Origin: Larimichthys crocea
Lineage: Eukaryota > Chordata > Actinopteri > Sciaenidae
Assembly: GCF_000972845.2 (NCBI RefSeq)
Contig: NC_040018.1
Span: 2,647,632 to 2,711,631 of the forward strand
Direction: 5' to 3'
Length of the DNA stretch: 64,000 nt
This document shows positions 13,194-26,670 of the stretch, piece by piece; position 1 is the stretch's first letter, and every line of letters starts with the position of its first letter. A program made the position numbers and the translations under genes. A model generated the notes under the pieces. It was not told the DNA's origin, did no database searches, and was given only the letters and a program-made list of their open reading frames with translations.

Positions 13194-14437
13194 GTGAACA
13201 TTAAATAAAAAAAATACAGAACACATAGATTAGAAGAAGTAAAAGTACAGCATCATTCCTCCCACAGATGTATCGTTGATGTATAAATCAGAAACCGTGT
13301 GAATGTTTGTAATATGGTGTCAGTTTGAGATATTGAGCTTAACCCTTAGAGCCGTCTTCCTGTGAAACAAAACATTTAGATCTACGAGTGAGTGAGACTG
13401 TTGCAGAGCATCAAATATGTTCAGTATTATAGGTAGTGTCGAGTGTGGGTAAACATTTTTTTTTTTTTACTTATAAATGGGATTACCTTTGAAGGTCTCT
13501 ATCTCATGTTGTTGTATGTACCTGTTTATATTGTGAAAAGATATGTATGAAAAGCGATGGCCCACTTCACCTCGAGGGACAGACTTAATATTTTCTGTAT
13601 ATTGGTATATTTCTGTATATTATATATAGTATATAGTATGTACTTAACAAACATCTTCAGTAGAACCCATATTAAAGGTAACTTTCAATCAATGATTATA
13701 TGAGAACATCTGGAACCAGGATTATGAGAGATATTGTAACACTTCTACTCTAATTATAACATGATTCAATGTTTGTAACATCATTATTTTTTTCTTTTTA
13801 TAAACTTGTTCATATCAGAGTTTTGTCACATGCTTTTCATTTTTGTTCATGCTTATTATATTAACACTTACCTATGTATTTGCATTCAAATGTGGTCCAG
13901 GTGAATTAATATCAGTCGTATTTATGTCTGTGATATTTGCATAAAAGGTGAAAGCTGGAGGCAGCAGAATTACAGTCCACGAGAGATCTTATTAAAATAA
14001 ATATCAACAACTGACCTTGAGATTCAACAATACGACACGGCGGCACGCCAGAGGAATATAAAATTAGTTTTCTCTTAAAGAATTCATTCATGTAAAACAC
14101 ACTTAGAGAGCAGACTGGCATTGAGCTGAATACTCAATTTGTGGCAGCGATGAAGCTTATAATTCTTCAATTGATGTCTTTTTGCTGCCATATCTAGCTA
14201 CAGTACATTTTCATTTGTCAGAGATAGGCTTTAGCTATTTACGAGTGAATAGCTTGTCCTTAAAAATGGCATAAAATTGGTCTTAGAGTTCTTGAAGACT
14301 ATTCAGCAGTAATGGATAATTTCCTTTTAAGAGTGATGAATAAATGTAGAACTGAAATCTCTCAGGCCAGAGTGATTGTTCGCAAAATAGTCTGTGGTAG
14401 TGTTTCAAAAACATCTTATCTTTTTTCTGTAAAGATA

Positions 14438-14640
14438 AACTGAAATATCTTAACAAGTATTAGATGGACTGCAGTGGAATTTTATGCAGATATTCATGGT
14501 CTCCAAAGGATGAACTTGTTTGAGCCCCTCAATAATAATCTAGTGCCAACAAGAGGTTGACATTTTTATTTTTTGGTACCAATAATTGGATGGATTACCA
14601 TGAAATATAGTGCAGATAAGTCTTCCTCCCTGCATTAATG
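14438..14640 (+). repeat. Dispersed repeat family 4, copy 2 (first part)
   Basis: The copy has actgaaatatcttaacaag, ttatgcagatattcatggtc, aagaggttgacattttta, and a second round of the internal duplication (ggatggattaccatgaaat). The tail of the family appears at 15378-15465, so one element may have been split by later insertions including the SINE at 15085-15290. Confidence 0.65.
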
Positions 14641-15084
14641 TCCCTGCTGGTCAGCAGGGACCAGCTACCATATAACCTCACAATACAAATCTGTTTCAGA
14701 CACTATCCAGGGGGAAGAGTAACATTATGATGCAAAAATAACCAGAGTGTAGTACTGATGCCACATCATCCACGTTTTGTTGTTCACATCACAAAGTTAA
14801 CCCAGCCAGCGGTGTGACATAAATATAAATAATGAATATAAAATCTTTTGTTATCCCACAACAATCAACGATAGAGAGTGATCTTTCTCTTCGTCCAAGT
14901 GTTTTTATTATGTTCATAATCATTCACAGCAGGACAGGAAGATGTGTCCATGTGTTTTAATTTCAGCAGTTTACTGACATTTAAAAGCCGATAATGTAAC
15001 AAACTGCTCCCCCATCAAATGCTGTAACGTATAACAGCATATACCAGGGTAACTAACCCTGAGTTTTCTTAGTTTTACACTTTT

Positions 15085-15290
15085 TGGGGGGTGGCAGTAG
15101 CTTAGTCTGTAGGGACTTGGTTTGGCTTGGGTGGCTGGTTCAAGTCCAGCATTAGCCACAGTATGGAGGGTGGACTAGTAGCTGGAAAGGTGCCAATTCA
15201 CCTCCTGGGCACTGTCGACCTTGAGCAAGGTACTGAACCCCTAACTGCTCCCAGAGTGCAACTGCATGGCTGCCCATCACTCCAAATAAA
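15085..15290 (+). mobile_element. tRNA-derived SINE-like element, second family
   Basis: A tRNA-like head gtggcagtagcttagtctg is followed by a B box (GGTTCAAGTCC, 15137-15147) and a body with ccttgagcaaggtactgaac, cccctaactgctcc and ggctgcccatcactcc. This matches a widespread fish SINE type I remember. It sits between two pieces of another repeat (14438-14640 and 15378-15465). Confidence 0.75.
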
Positions 15291-15377
15291 GTAAACCCTC
15301 TTCTCCTTCTTCTTTATAGTTTTAGACTATTTTAAATCAATGGCAAAATTGGTCATCAAGGACATGTCCAATGGCAA

Positions 15378-15465
15378 ATAAAGTAAACATTATACCTATT
15401 AAACACCAGTATGTTTGCATGCTGACATAAGCATTTAACTCAGTGCCTTGATACAGCTGAGTAAT
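15378..15465 (+). repeat. Dispersed repeat family 4, tail fragment
   Basis: It reads aaagtaaacattatacct, attaaacaccagtatg and tttgcatgctgac, then catttaactcagtgcc, the distal part of the family. Confidence 0.6.
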
Positions 15466-17867
15466 ACTAATACTGTCTGTCCCAGTGTGTCACAGAGACA
15501 TAAAACATAAGACATGGAAACATTACAAACAGCACAAAGTGCGGGATAGGGGTGCAGCAATTTGTTGATTTCACTATTAACCATGGTTTAAAGCACTAAA
15601 GGCACTTATAATCAACAAAATAAGTACGTCAAGGGTTGAGCTTTCAGTGCAACATCTGTAAGTGTTGTGAAATTGCAAAACCATGAAACCAGGATTTTTC
15701 CTCTATGAACATTCACTAATTGTTTGGTGAAATTTTCATCCTGATATTATTTCCCACTTCTGTGCATTGTCTTTGCATGTAGGAGCCTCCAGACAGCTGT
15801 GAAACTATGGTGACACCTGTGCAGATCTCATTAAGATGTCCAGCGGGGAAGCTGCTCACTCAGCCTTGGCAACAGGGCTAAGTACTATAGCTCTCAGAGG
15901 TAACAAAATTATAGTATTGGTGGGGACATCTGAGGGGACGCTAGCAACCTGCAACGCTTCAGCTCTCAGGAGCTTAAAGCCTAAGCAGTCCTGCCATGCT
16001 GAGATTGTTTTCTCATCATTGCTTGGGACTTTCTGTCTCATAAATTGTCCATAAACTGCACAATCATTTGACGAAATCCAGCCGCACTCGCTGATATCAA
16101 TTCCTTGTATTGTAGATTTAAGTTTATCTTTCCCAAATGTGATGTTTGGCCCGGCCCAGTCAGTACCGTGCCAGCAAATGTGATCTTAGTCCCATTTCGG
16201 AGTAATGATTTACAAAACTGCACAGGGTAAACTTTCATGACTTCATTTCCTCTCCTGGTGCGTTGTCACTCAGCTGTAAATGTAATCAGTTGCATGTCCA
16301 ATTATGTTCAAACCCAGGCCTGTCAATGCTGTTTCGAAAAGCAGGACTGCGGTTAAGTGAGACAGTGAGGAGACTCTTGGCTTGTTCGCCTTGTCAGCTG
16401 CTGCTTTTAATGGAACTATCTTCTGAATAATATCCAGATTGCGCCTGCACTTCTTCATCCAATCCTTTTATGTGTTGGCTGCTCGAGGCACACAAGGCAA
16501 ATCTCCTTGATACTCTCGGCTTTTTCAACCTTTGCTCAAAATGTGGAGCACAGATGGTCAGCGTTGGCTGAGAACCAGGTTTGAAAGGTTCTTGTAGCCT
16601 TTTTAACGCTGAAGGAAGGACCAGAAGTTTAATTGAAATGCAAGAAGTCGGATGAATAAAAGAAAACATGTGAGAACATGGCGTGACATCTGCTGACTGA
16701 ATCTTCAAGTGCAGCAAATTAATCTCATTAGTCAGAGGGCTAAATCCAAAGTTTTGTTTCTTTTCGTCATGATTGTTTGTATCGCGTGCGACAGCGTCGT
16801 AGTGGGGTTGTTTAACAGAAATCTCATGACACAAGCACATAATTAAAGCGTTGTAGGGAAATGTATTTGAGATCTTCATCAGCATAGACAAGCGAGAAAA
16901 TTACCATCGCATGCAGTGATTTATTAGTTTCATTAATTTATGTTGATTTGCCTAATCACTCTCAGAGTGTGTCAGGCCCAGATCACATCAAGATGTTTGC
17001 AGCCCCGGCATTCAGCAAAGCGAGGTGTCATAATACTGAAGTCAGATAATTAAACTGGAGTGCTGAATGTGTAATAGGGTTAAATTGGAAACAGTGAAGC
17101 GCTGCAATCAGTATACTATCAATCAAGAATCCGAGTGCATCTTGTATTGATCTGTAATGCACGACACGCCATCATTGTCTTCTGTTGGGTGATGTGGGTG
17201 TCAGCGAGGGAAGTGGCCTCTGCCTCTTCCTCACCAGGTTGAGGCACAGATGCCCACTACCAATTAATTATATTGCTCTTTTGAGTGTTAATGTATTTAC
17301 TCAGTTTGCTCTTCCCACTCATATTTGTCAGTGTGGTGGCTGGAGCAAGATGCCGTTCTCTCACTGCACGCTGGTAAAGAAGCGAGGGTATTTTTAACTA
17401 GGCCCCCTGTGTCAGTTGCCAAGCATTGAAGGGCTTGTGTGAAGTCTTGTGCCTGGAGGGGCTTTTTGGTTGTATTTCTGTGTGGCAAAAACAAGTAGAG
17501 GAACAGTAGAGAAGCCAAAGCGGGGGGGTGATTATTTTTTTCCCAGCAAGGTTGTGGAATTGACACTTCGAAATGTATCACACAAAAGCCTCCAGAGACA
17601 GATAGCCTTTTGTTTTTTTTGCACTATAGGCAGATGTGGGATGGATCAGCATGGGCTGCATACTGCTGTACCTTTAGTCACAGAGGTGCTTTGAGTCTGT
17701 GTGTCTCCGACACAATAGATATCTGTGGTATCTGGTATGTTTCATGGACCACGGATATTCCTTAAACTTTTAGGGGTTCATCTGGTCTGCAGCAGGCCTG
17801 AGTTCATACGTCAAATCACATCGATGGAAAGAATATTTGTTTTTATTTTCAACCTAAAGAAGGGCTG
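15466..17867. other. Non-coding, with a candidate conserved segment
   Basis: No gene seen. The 165-codon minus ORF at 16394-16891 has no domain I know. 16890-17165 is balanced in composition, without simple repeats, and dense in homeodomain-like words (ttaattta, ataattaaac, cctaatc). Confidence 0.5.
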
Positions 17868-18275
17868 TAAGTATTTGTGGCTTTGGTCGCTGTCATGATG
17901 GTAGTCCTGCCTCTTTACTTCCCAGCTAATCTAAAAATCAGCAAAGACGTGGCTCATCATTGGACCTGCAGTGAGCTGATGACACCTGGGTGCTCAAACA
18001 AGCCATCTGTAACTGCATCTACCTGTCAATCAAAACGGCCATGTTGTTAATCCTGCATAACTTTAAGTCTTCATATAATTTGAACAGGTGAGTTAAATAA
18101 ACAATCACCCTCAGTACAGTTTTTTTGTACCAGGCTGTAAACATGTTTATTTCTGCTGTGAAGTTGGACATTTTAACATGGGGACTTATGGAGACTGACT
18201 GGTTCTGTAGCCAGCCTCAAGTGGACGTTTCAGGAACTGCAGTTTTTGGCACTTCCATGTTGACTTCACAGCCAC
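17868..18275 (+). repeat. Dispersed repeat family A, copy 2
   Basis: It contains ctaatctaaaaatcagcaa, gctcaaacaagccatctg, acctgtcaatcaaa, ccaggctgtaaacatg, gttggacattttaacatggg and ctgcagtttttggcactt, shared block for block with copies at 10525-11005 (reverse) and 26975-27310. Confidence 0.8.
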
Positions 18276-18317
18276 AGATGTTGCTGCTTGGCTGTAACCA
18301 ACTTGTTGGTCATTATT

Positions 18318-18500
18318 TGTCACAATTGATTATTTAATGTCAGAAAATAGCAATAAAAGGTTTATTACCAAACATGCAAAACAAAGAAAACATGTTTTAG
18401 TGACTAGAACTTTAGAGAGTAATTGAAAAATCAAAAAATTGTTCCAGATGAATTTTCTGTCAATTAATAAATCAACTAAACTATTCAACTGTAATTTAGC
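18318..18500 (-). repeat. Dispersed repeat family 3 (attaatcgactaatt type), upstream copy
   Basis: It carries caattgattatttaatgtc, gaattttctgtcaattaat and aaatcaactaaactattc, the AT-rich end motifs of a common fish repeat. Other pieces of this family occur inside tle3 introns. Confidence 0.5.
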
Positions 18501-19354
18501 ACAGAGAAATGTGTTTTCTTTCATGAGTTTGTCAACAAGGTGATAATTTGTATATAATTTGTAATAGGCGTCCAAGACTTCACAGTCATTTGAAGTTATT
18601 TCTGGGTATGTACTGGAACAACTGATGATGTTGATGGTGTTGGGAAGACTGTCATTTTACCCTTTAGCCATTTCTCATCTTGTTGAAAGAACAGAGCAGC
18701 AGTATCCTGAAAAAAAAGTTGTTTTTCTGTGTTAGGTTTTTAAAAATATCAATCCAAACTGTACTGTAGATTGTGTTCACAGTAATCCTGCTCATATTTA
18801 TACTCATAACGTTACATAATAGATCTCCCAAATAAAGGCCCTTGACAAATTTTACATTATATTGTATGACTAATTGTGACATCTGCGTTTTCACTGATTT
18901 TCTCATTTGACAATAATAGAGCGCCTAAATTCGGAGGGATCACTGATATAAAAACATCCCCCTACACTTGCTGATTCTCTTCTCGGTTTGAGCCAGTACA
19001 GCATGTCTTCAGCTCTATCCGCCTACTTCAGCTGGCTACTCACAGCTTGATCGCAGTTCTTTAATCTCATTAACTGCTATCTTTAGGAGCACATCTAAAT
19101 GACTTTAAGGCAGATGATTTGGTTTAGTACAGATTTAATTGTTGTTACCTCTCTGACCCAGGCTATTGTAACTGCTATCTTACTGCTTAAAACAGCTTGG
19201 CAGTAAATAATCCCTTTCCAATTGCCGCCCCTTTATTCAATCTTAAACTGTGACCTTCGGTGTGTGTCACTATATACGTATATATGTGTTTTTATGTGGA
19301 TCTTTATGAGACACTTAGTCACGCTAGTGGCTCTAAGGATCGTAATTTTATTGC
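18501..19354. other. Non-coding, nothing recognised
   Basis: AT-rich unique sequence, with no ORF above 81 codons and no named repeat. Confidence 0.5.
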
Positions 19355-19630
19355 CAGACGGTCCTCCACTTTAGTCCACATTGAAATATTTCAACAACTA
19401 TGGAATTGGTCATTGGTCCTCAGAGGATGAACCCTAGTGAGTTTGTGGATCCCCTGAGGTTGACATTTTTGGCTTTTTGTGAAAAGTCTTGACAAATATT
19501 TGATGTATTGCCACCACTACAATCAGTAGCAATTAGCACTTAAGCTGGTGGACACAGTAAACATTAAACCTGCTAAATATCCACATGGTAAATTGTTGCC
19601 ATGCTACCGTTAGCATTTAGTTCTGTTATT
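19355..19630 (+). repeat. Dispersed repeat family 4, copy 3
   Basis: It reads ttagtccacattgaaatat, tcaacaactatgg, tcctcagaggatgaaccc, gaggttgacatttttggc, acagtaaacattaaacc and gctaccgttagcatttag in family order. It is the most complete copy in the window. Confidence 0.7.
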
Positions 19631-22398
19631 CAGTATTCATACAGACACTTTATACTTCTGCAGTACTCATCTGTAAGTCTTAGTATGGCTTGCCGTCTGC
19701 ACATTATAAAGACATCAGCTGCCAAAACCACTTAAAAACAGCCCGATCCTGGATGAGGTGGTGTCTGTCGTTAGAGAGGCACTTCAGTCAGTGTCTAAAA
19801 CATATTTGCGAGTGATGCTACAAAGAGCATGAACTAAAGCACATACTTGTGTAGCTGCTAAAGCTCCACATCGTGACCCCTGAGAGGCTGTTGATCACGT
19901 TTCGTAACAATCTCATCTTCTCAGGCCTGGAAGACTCAACGGCTCAAGGAGTTGCTCTGTCTTTCACTAACAACCACTTGAACCTCGCTACCAAGGAGAC
20001 CCAGGTACTCCCCAAATCCCAATTAATGAGAGAAAGGCTTTAAGAGGGTGTTCTTGACTCTGGCTGTGACAGCTTAATTGTAATTTTGGCGAGGCCCCTC
20101 TGGCAACAATCTTCTCTACTTGACAGTTCTGTGCTCCTGATTGAACTGAAAGCCCTCCTTTGCATATTCATTTAGTTACGAGTGAATACAGTATAGCGGG
20201 GGAACATATGTCCACTGAGAGGATGTGCACAGGCTAAGGCGGCGGTGTATTTGTAGACAAGGAGGTCATTAAGTATCTTCTTACCATGCTTCTTCAACGG
20301 GATGAATGTGCTGATGACAAACACTTTCATACTGATGACAGTGACATACATGTGATGGTGCATTTAAGTCAGACCCGATTTGTCCTCAGGAATATATCTT
20401 TACAGTAAGAAAGAAGAAATCCTCTTGAAGTTAATGGATGTCTATTCCTGGAAGATGAGCATTCAGTATCTGTGTCCATGGACGTAAGAACTATGAGGAA
20501 AGTTTTTACTTATCAGTTAATTAAAGAAACCGTATAGTATCAATTTGCTTTTCTTATAATTCCTTTAAATTACATTTGATTGTGACTACTTAAAGGGGCA
20601 ATTAAGAATAACTCTAAAACAATTATAATTTTTTTTTGTTGATGTGAACAATTAAAATGTAACCAGTGTAAACAGTTAAATAAAGTGAATACTTACTGTC
20701 AATGCCAATTCTGAAATCGCACTTCAGATTATCTGCTAATATTGATACTAGGGTGTCTTTAAATTTTAAAACTATACACATCACTGCATAGAACTCATTT
20801 AAATCCTTTATATATCAGAGAACATGAGGACAGAGGCTGTCTTACTAAAAACTGTGACTGAATGGATGTAAAACCCAATTTTGTAATGACACTGACACAA
20901 AATCTATGATAATGTGGGTCACTCGTTATACTTGAACTACTTAGCAATGAGTATTTTTCTCTTCTGTGGGCATCAAATCACAGCACAGGGCTACAGCACC
21001 TACAGGAACACCAACAGTCTCCACAGCTCGCAGCAGAGGCCAACGAATTCATCCTCATTGTTGAAATCAGTTAAATCTTTGATATAAAACAAAGTGTATA
21101 CTCCCCCCTACTCCTTCGTGTGTAGGTTGTTCTTTTACATGTTCTCTTCACCTCTGCTGAGGTTTTCAGAAGAGACTTCTCCTTGAGTGAGGAAAACAAA
21201 CGGATCAAGCAAAAGGAACAGAAAATGTCTCTCTGCAGGGTCGTATTGTCAGACACTTATAATAACAATCTGAGCTGGTCAGTGATAAATGTGTTTTGGC
21301 CCACAAGTATTGCATTGTGGTCTGTTTTGTGGTTGCAGGCTGCAGCGCTCTCCATCAATACTGGGCCAAAGTTTAAAAAATACAAAAACATGGGAAAATA
21401 AGGTCCAGGATGAAAAATACCAAAGTTTCTTTCTAATAAGGTCACAGTATTGGCCGATCTGACATCTCAGATCGATGCATCACCACTGCTGATTATATTT
21501 TGATGACAAATGTTAATTAAATGTGTTGAAATAATATATTAACTAGCAGAGATTTAGTATATTAGTATCAATATCAATATCTGCTGGCAGGAAGCTCAAG
21601 TGTTGGACATTGTTTAATCAACCTATCATTCTACATTGTGTAGTCATTTCTGACTACATGTAGATACATGTAAGTGACTTTGGACAAACTGAAAGAAACA
21701 AAATGGCTGTTTGATTAGACCTGAGGTAACTTGTAAATCTCAGTAAACAAACGTCTTTAAGTGTTGAATAAACTACTTCTAGACAGATCTGCTGATGTTG
21801 GCAGAGAAGTTGCTCCAGTGGGAGGGTGCCATGTCGCAGAAGGCTGTGCCCCCAGCTGTTTGCTTCTGAACATGGGAAGTGAATACGTAATAATGCTCCT
21901 TGTGTGAAGACTGTTTAGGTGAGTTTATATTGAGTCCATAAATCAGCGATTGTAGGAACGGCATGTGATGCTTTGGGAAAACGACTTCAATCAATTCAAA
22001 GATTCATTGTGAGCCTACAGCAATGTGAATATATTTTCTGGTTTACCTGAATGTTCAACTATCGTGCTGTAAACGTGGATGCTTCTCGGTGCTGCTGGGT
22101 ACTGAATGTGCTCATGCACATTCATAGTTGTAGTGGATACATAAATGTGGCAGAGTATGAGCGGCTTATTTTACGTCACGGCAGAATGGCTTTCCTTGTG
22201 TCATCTATGGGGGACGTGACAGAACTACAACCTTGTAAGGTCAACATGTTTTATTATTGGGTGCAAGTGTCATTTTCTGAAATCTTTTGAATCTACTGTG
22301 TTTTATTTTTTTATTATTATTATATCAACTCTGACCCTGCATATTTCAGTTAGTGTCTGTACAAATAAATAGTAGGCAAGCAGCAAGTGGCTGTGAGG
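19631..22398. other. Non-coding, with a candidate conserved segment
   Basis: No gene seen. 19890-20170 is unique, contains ccaattaatgagag and cttaattgtaattttgg, and has the composition of vertebrate conserved non-coding elements. The rest is AT-rich. Confidence 0.5.
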
Positions 22399-22540
22399 CC
22401 AATGCAAAAGTGCCAAAAACTGCACTTCCTCAAACTGTCCACCTGAAGCTGGCTACAGAATCAGTCTCCATAAGCCCCCATGTTAAAACTGTGGAAATAT
22501 ATGGGTGGCGTCCATTCATTACACTTTCAGTGGTTGTCAC
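22399..22540 (-). repeat. Dispersed repeat family A, short copy
   Basis: It holds aaaagtgccaaaaactgc, ctgaagctggctacagaat and gcccccatgttaaaactgt, the terminal 100-140 bp of the family; the rest is missing. Confidence 0.7.
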
Positions 22541-25500
22541 AAACTGCTTTTTGCAGCTGGGACTTTCTTTAGTAGAAAGTAGTTCCAATTAGGCCATTGA
22601 ATTGGTTATCCTGAGTATCTGGGACCCTGTTCCTGAAATGAAACATTGCTGGGATGTTTTTCAAATGCAGTTTTTAAGTGCTTCGTTTGGCAAAAACAAA
22701 ATCTTCATGTGCCTGAGTTGTGTATATCAGGAAATATCAGTACATAAAGTCAAAGCTGCCTTAAAGCTAAGGCAAAAGGAAATTTACAACAGTCTGTATT
22801 AGACATCTAAAAAGTATTAGGAATTAGTTTTAATCCAGACAGATTGTCATTTAAGTTTACAAAGTAAACTTTGTTCCACATCAGGTCACAAATCAAAACC
22901 TCTCTGCTCTCACTTAAACCCAGCCAACAGAAATATAATAAAACTCACCAAAACCATCTTGGTTAGTCTTTCCACTGTTCCAATAATCATTAACTCTGGT
23001 TTGGTTGATATAAATCCTCAGTTCACAGAGTTAGATGTGGCTTTGAAGAGAGCGTAGATAGCGGCTTCATTTCTCCATCAGAAAGTAAAGAGGAAATATA
23101 TAATTTAAATAAATATAGTACATGCTGAACCAAACCGACCTGATCAAAACAATCAAAATGCCTACATAGTCTTGAGAAATTGAAAACAAATTAACTGTTT
23201 GTGAACTTGTTTTCTAATAGTTATGAACATTTATTTCCACTTAGATTCATGTGTTTGTTCTCTTTTGATACAATATTTACATTTTTGGTATCTAAGCTAC
23301 AAATCCAGAGACTTTAGGACACTAACAGTGATACCTAAGGAGCTGTTTACAGTCATATACGTTATATATCCCACACATATCTGCAAAATTGCTTCATATT
23401 GTTGCTTCAGTACTTTTGCTTTGCCATCTTTATTGTGCATGAAAGACTGTTCCTGCATTAGTATTGCTTTGGCTGCTCAGAGTAGCACAGTGTGGGTGCC
23501 TCGGTGCAGCACCCCTGACTTCAGGTCAACCTAGACGGACCATTAACATCAAACCGATGCGTACAGGAGCGAAAAAGGCAGCAAAGTGCATTAACAGTCG
23601 TCTCTTTAATGTTTGTGGGCGCAGATTCTCCCCTTTATGATGTGCACTATATCTGGCACGATTCCTTCTCCTTATTAACATAATATTAGCTTTGAAAAGA
23701 CTGGAGCTAAATGCATTTTTCTGCATGAATAATGTAAGTAAAAGAGACATGTCATCTTCCACGTTTCTTCTCCACGCATCGTGCAGCTCTTCTTTTCTGA
23801 AGTAGATGTCCCTAAAAGCATTTCCTTGGGAGAGTGCAGTGAGGTGGACAGCAAAGCAGAACAAAAGGTTATTTTGTTGAAAGAGGTAGAGTGGTGACAA
23901 ATTATGAACAACTCATTACACCACGGTGGCACTTTGTAGAGCAGCGAAACACAATCAAACATGGAGGATGGATCTCTGGGGGAGTGTTGGAAGGTGCTAA
24001 TAGCTCTCTGTCAATGACAAAATGAATTACATTAAATTTCCCCAAAGACCAAAACCTCATTAATACTTTAGTGCATTTCACGTTTTAGGATTATTTTTTC
24101 ATGGTATTTCTGCTCTGTTAGACACGGTACTTCACAACTTCAGAAAAACTTTTTTTTAAATACAGAATGTGATCCAACATTGTACTAGCCTCATCTCCTA
24201 AAATATATCTTTATATACTTCTAAATACACAGAGCATACTACTTAAACACTGCCTGGAAAGTATTACGTTCTTGTTAGGTTCTGTAAAAAATAAAACAAA
24301 GGTGAAGCTGTGAAAATATTAGAATATTGCGTACACTTTTACGTATGCGGCTAAAATATGTTTTGCTGCTCGCTTATTCAGAGTAGTACATTGCTTAGCC
24401 TCCTGTCTGTGCTCATGAGGAAGATCCGTCAATCAAAACTGGTCTGAGCAGCAAAATGAGCTATTTTCGAACTAGGTTATCTAATAGTTACGACTCAGAT
24501 GTTTGTGGGGGCTTAATGAGACACTCAACTTTGATATCATGTATGCATTTTCACTATTTAAAGCCTTCCAGAGGCTTCAAAACACCATCGTACACTCTCT
24601 ACATTATGTAGTCAGGCGAGGCTCAATAGGCGTTTGAAGATATTTTTGGGTCTGTACAACAAGTTCGTAGTAGTATTCAAAGTTCGTAGTATTATGAACA
24701 GTGATTCAGTTCTTATCTCAGTTTCCTTCAGTTCTAGTAGGGTCAGTGGACGTGTTTCAGTTGATTAAGAGATTAGACATGCAGCGACAGAGAAAATGAA
24801 AACAAATTAAAACACGTGTTCAATTTGTGTTTCCTCATTTCCTCATTTCAACATTGAGGAACTTGATTGAGCAAGATTTTGTAGAAATTTGTGGTTGGTG
24901 ATGTGTCTTTGTTATGATTCCATTACTAGCAACTTTGCTAACAGCCAACAATTATGCGAGTGCAACAACACAAGACATAGCAGCCAGCTAATATTACTTA
25001 CTAGTCCAATATCGAGCAACGCCCAGCTCAGCGTCTGTCTTTTCAGCCTTTTGTTTCACCAATCTATCGCCAAAAACTAAAAGTCAGTCCCAGATTTACT
25101 CTTGTCCAGTGGCCTCTTGCTTGGTTACTTTCATTTTCAGTTCTTAGCTTCCTCTGTTAATCTCCTCTTCAGTCTCTTAGTCTTGAGCCCGCTTATATCG
25201 GAAGTTCATCTCCGGTTCTGGCACGACACCGGCTCTCCCCCCCCGACGTCCAGATTTGTGTGCCATAAAGTGTTACGTACTTCCCGTAGGTGACCGTACC
25301 CACAGCACAGATGTACAAGCACAGAAAGGCACTTTTCATCTGATTACATATCATGTTGCATCAAAATGATTTAAATTGTTTTATTTTATGGTAGGAAAGT
25401 TATGCAGTGTCGTTTTAAGTGTAATTAAGCAGCAGTTACAGCAGCAACATAAAATTAGCAGTTTTGGTTTGGCACTTCTATCCAAAGCAATTAACAGTGG

Positions 25501-25993
25501 TTGGTTGTGGTGGGACAAACAGAGTAAAGATGAAAACCAGCCAAGAAAACAATTAAAAAAAGAAAAGAATAAACCAATACCATGGAAGAGTGGTGACACT
25601 CTACAGTATTTTCATGGTGCTTCATCATTTGGTTTCTTCTTGCAGTGCTGTGGGGTGAAGCAGTGTAACCCTCCTCTAGTCTCTGGGATAGAGTTATCAG
25701 CTGTTTGGATGTTATGGTGTTAAAGAGAGCCACTGTGTGGGCCAGCACATGTTTCCCTGGTGGCATCATCAAATCCCCGCGGCTGGACTCCCCACTTTGC
25801 TTAATATCCCTTGTCAACAACTGCTTTGGGTTCAGTTCTCGCCACTGGTATTCTAATCAGTCACTATTATGGGCTAAACAGCTACACTGGCCCTGAGGCC
25901 AGCTGCTGGGCATGTTTCAATGTGTTTGGATACGTGCCTGCATTACACTGGCCTGCCAGCATGGGGGCAGCACAGTTTGATAGACCTTTGATG

Positions 25994-26032
<39 letters not shown>

Positions 26033-26340
26033 AAAGATATAAAAACAGACACTGCTGTGGGTAAAAACAAATACACACTTCTTTGTAACAAGACCCAGCC
26101 TGGAATGAATTAAAAATTCATTAGTTTTATGTCGGCTTTTAAGACATACCGGAGTGATGACACCTTGGAGTGGCTGGCTTTAATAACGCCCAACAACACA
26201 CACACAGATTTATGCATGGATCTGCAAATTCACACTCATTTTTTCATGCTAACTCTGCGGCAATGCTTGAAAGGCCTGGACAATATAAATCAGAATAAAC
26301 TTTTGGTTTAAAGTCGGGAGAGATAAGCGACTGCTCGACA
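22541..26340. other. Non-coding
   Basis: No gene seen. 23580-23960 (unique, low in repeats) gives two overlapping minus ORFs of 124 and 95 codons with no known domain. 24880-25310 looks like old repeat material but I cannot assign it. Confidence 0.5.
25995..26033. repeat. (CA)n microsatellite
   Basis: About 17 AC units ending in atacac. Confidence 0.95.
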
Positions 26341-26411
26341 GCTAAATAGCGACTAAACCCTACGTTAAACACCACTGGATGCAACTAAATCCTACACTCT
26401 GGACCTTTAAG
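26341..26411 (+). repeat. Right-end fragment of the same MITE-like family
   Basis: It ends gcaactaaatcctacactct and ggacctttaag, the right terminus of the family at 33688-34053. The interior is lost. Confidence 0.6.
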
Positions 26412-26424
26412 ACCATCACCAGTA

Positions 26425-26670
26425 TATAATCAGTGGACACGAAGCCAACTGGGAAGTGTCTGAAACCTGCGTTCTTTCTAACAGCCAGCAGGGGGCAGCG
26501 CCATTGGCTGCAACAACAAGGTTTGATTGTATGGAGTCATATGGGGAAATGACCTTACCCAACTCATTGATTTATTAGTCATTTTGTAAATTAGAGTCCA
26601 GTTTAGATTAAAATACACGATAAAGCAGTGTACGCTTTGGGGTGTGTCCACCGCGTGAGTCATTCTCAGA
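26425..26670 (-). repeat. Related dispersed repeat (agcagggggca type)
   Basis: On plus it reads gaagccaactgggaagtgt, cctgcgttctttctaacag, ccagcagggggcagcgccat, ttgattgtatggagtcat and gataaagcagtgtacgc. This is a common fish repeat I remember by its agcagggggc core. It ends near the MITE fragment at 26341-26411. Confidence 0.6.

Larger units (their letters stand above)
11006..14437. other. Non-coding
   Basis: No gene seen. 12835-13800 is AT-rich with degenerate trinucleotides and might be old transposon sequence that I cannot name. Confidence 0.5.

Noticed and set aside
12835..13800. AT-rich stretch with ttttatt and aataaa words, considered as a 3' UTR of an antisense gene
   Set aside because: No linked exons or ORFs on the minus strand; more likely old repeat sequence.
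16394..16891. 165-codon minus-strand ORF
   Set aside because: No protein family resemblance and no start or splice context; a chance ORF in unique non-coding sequence.
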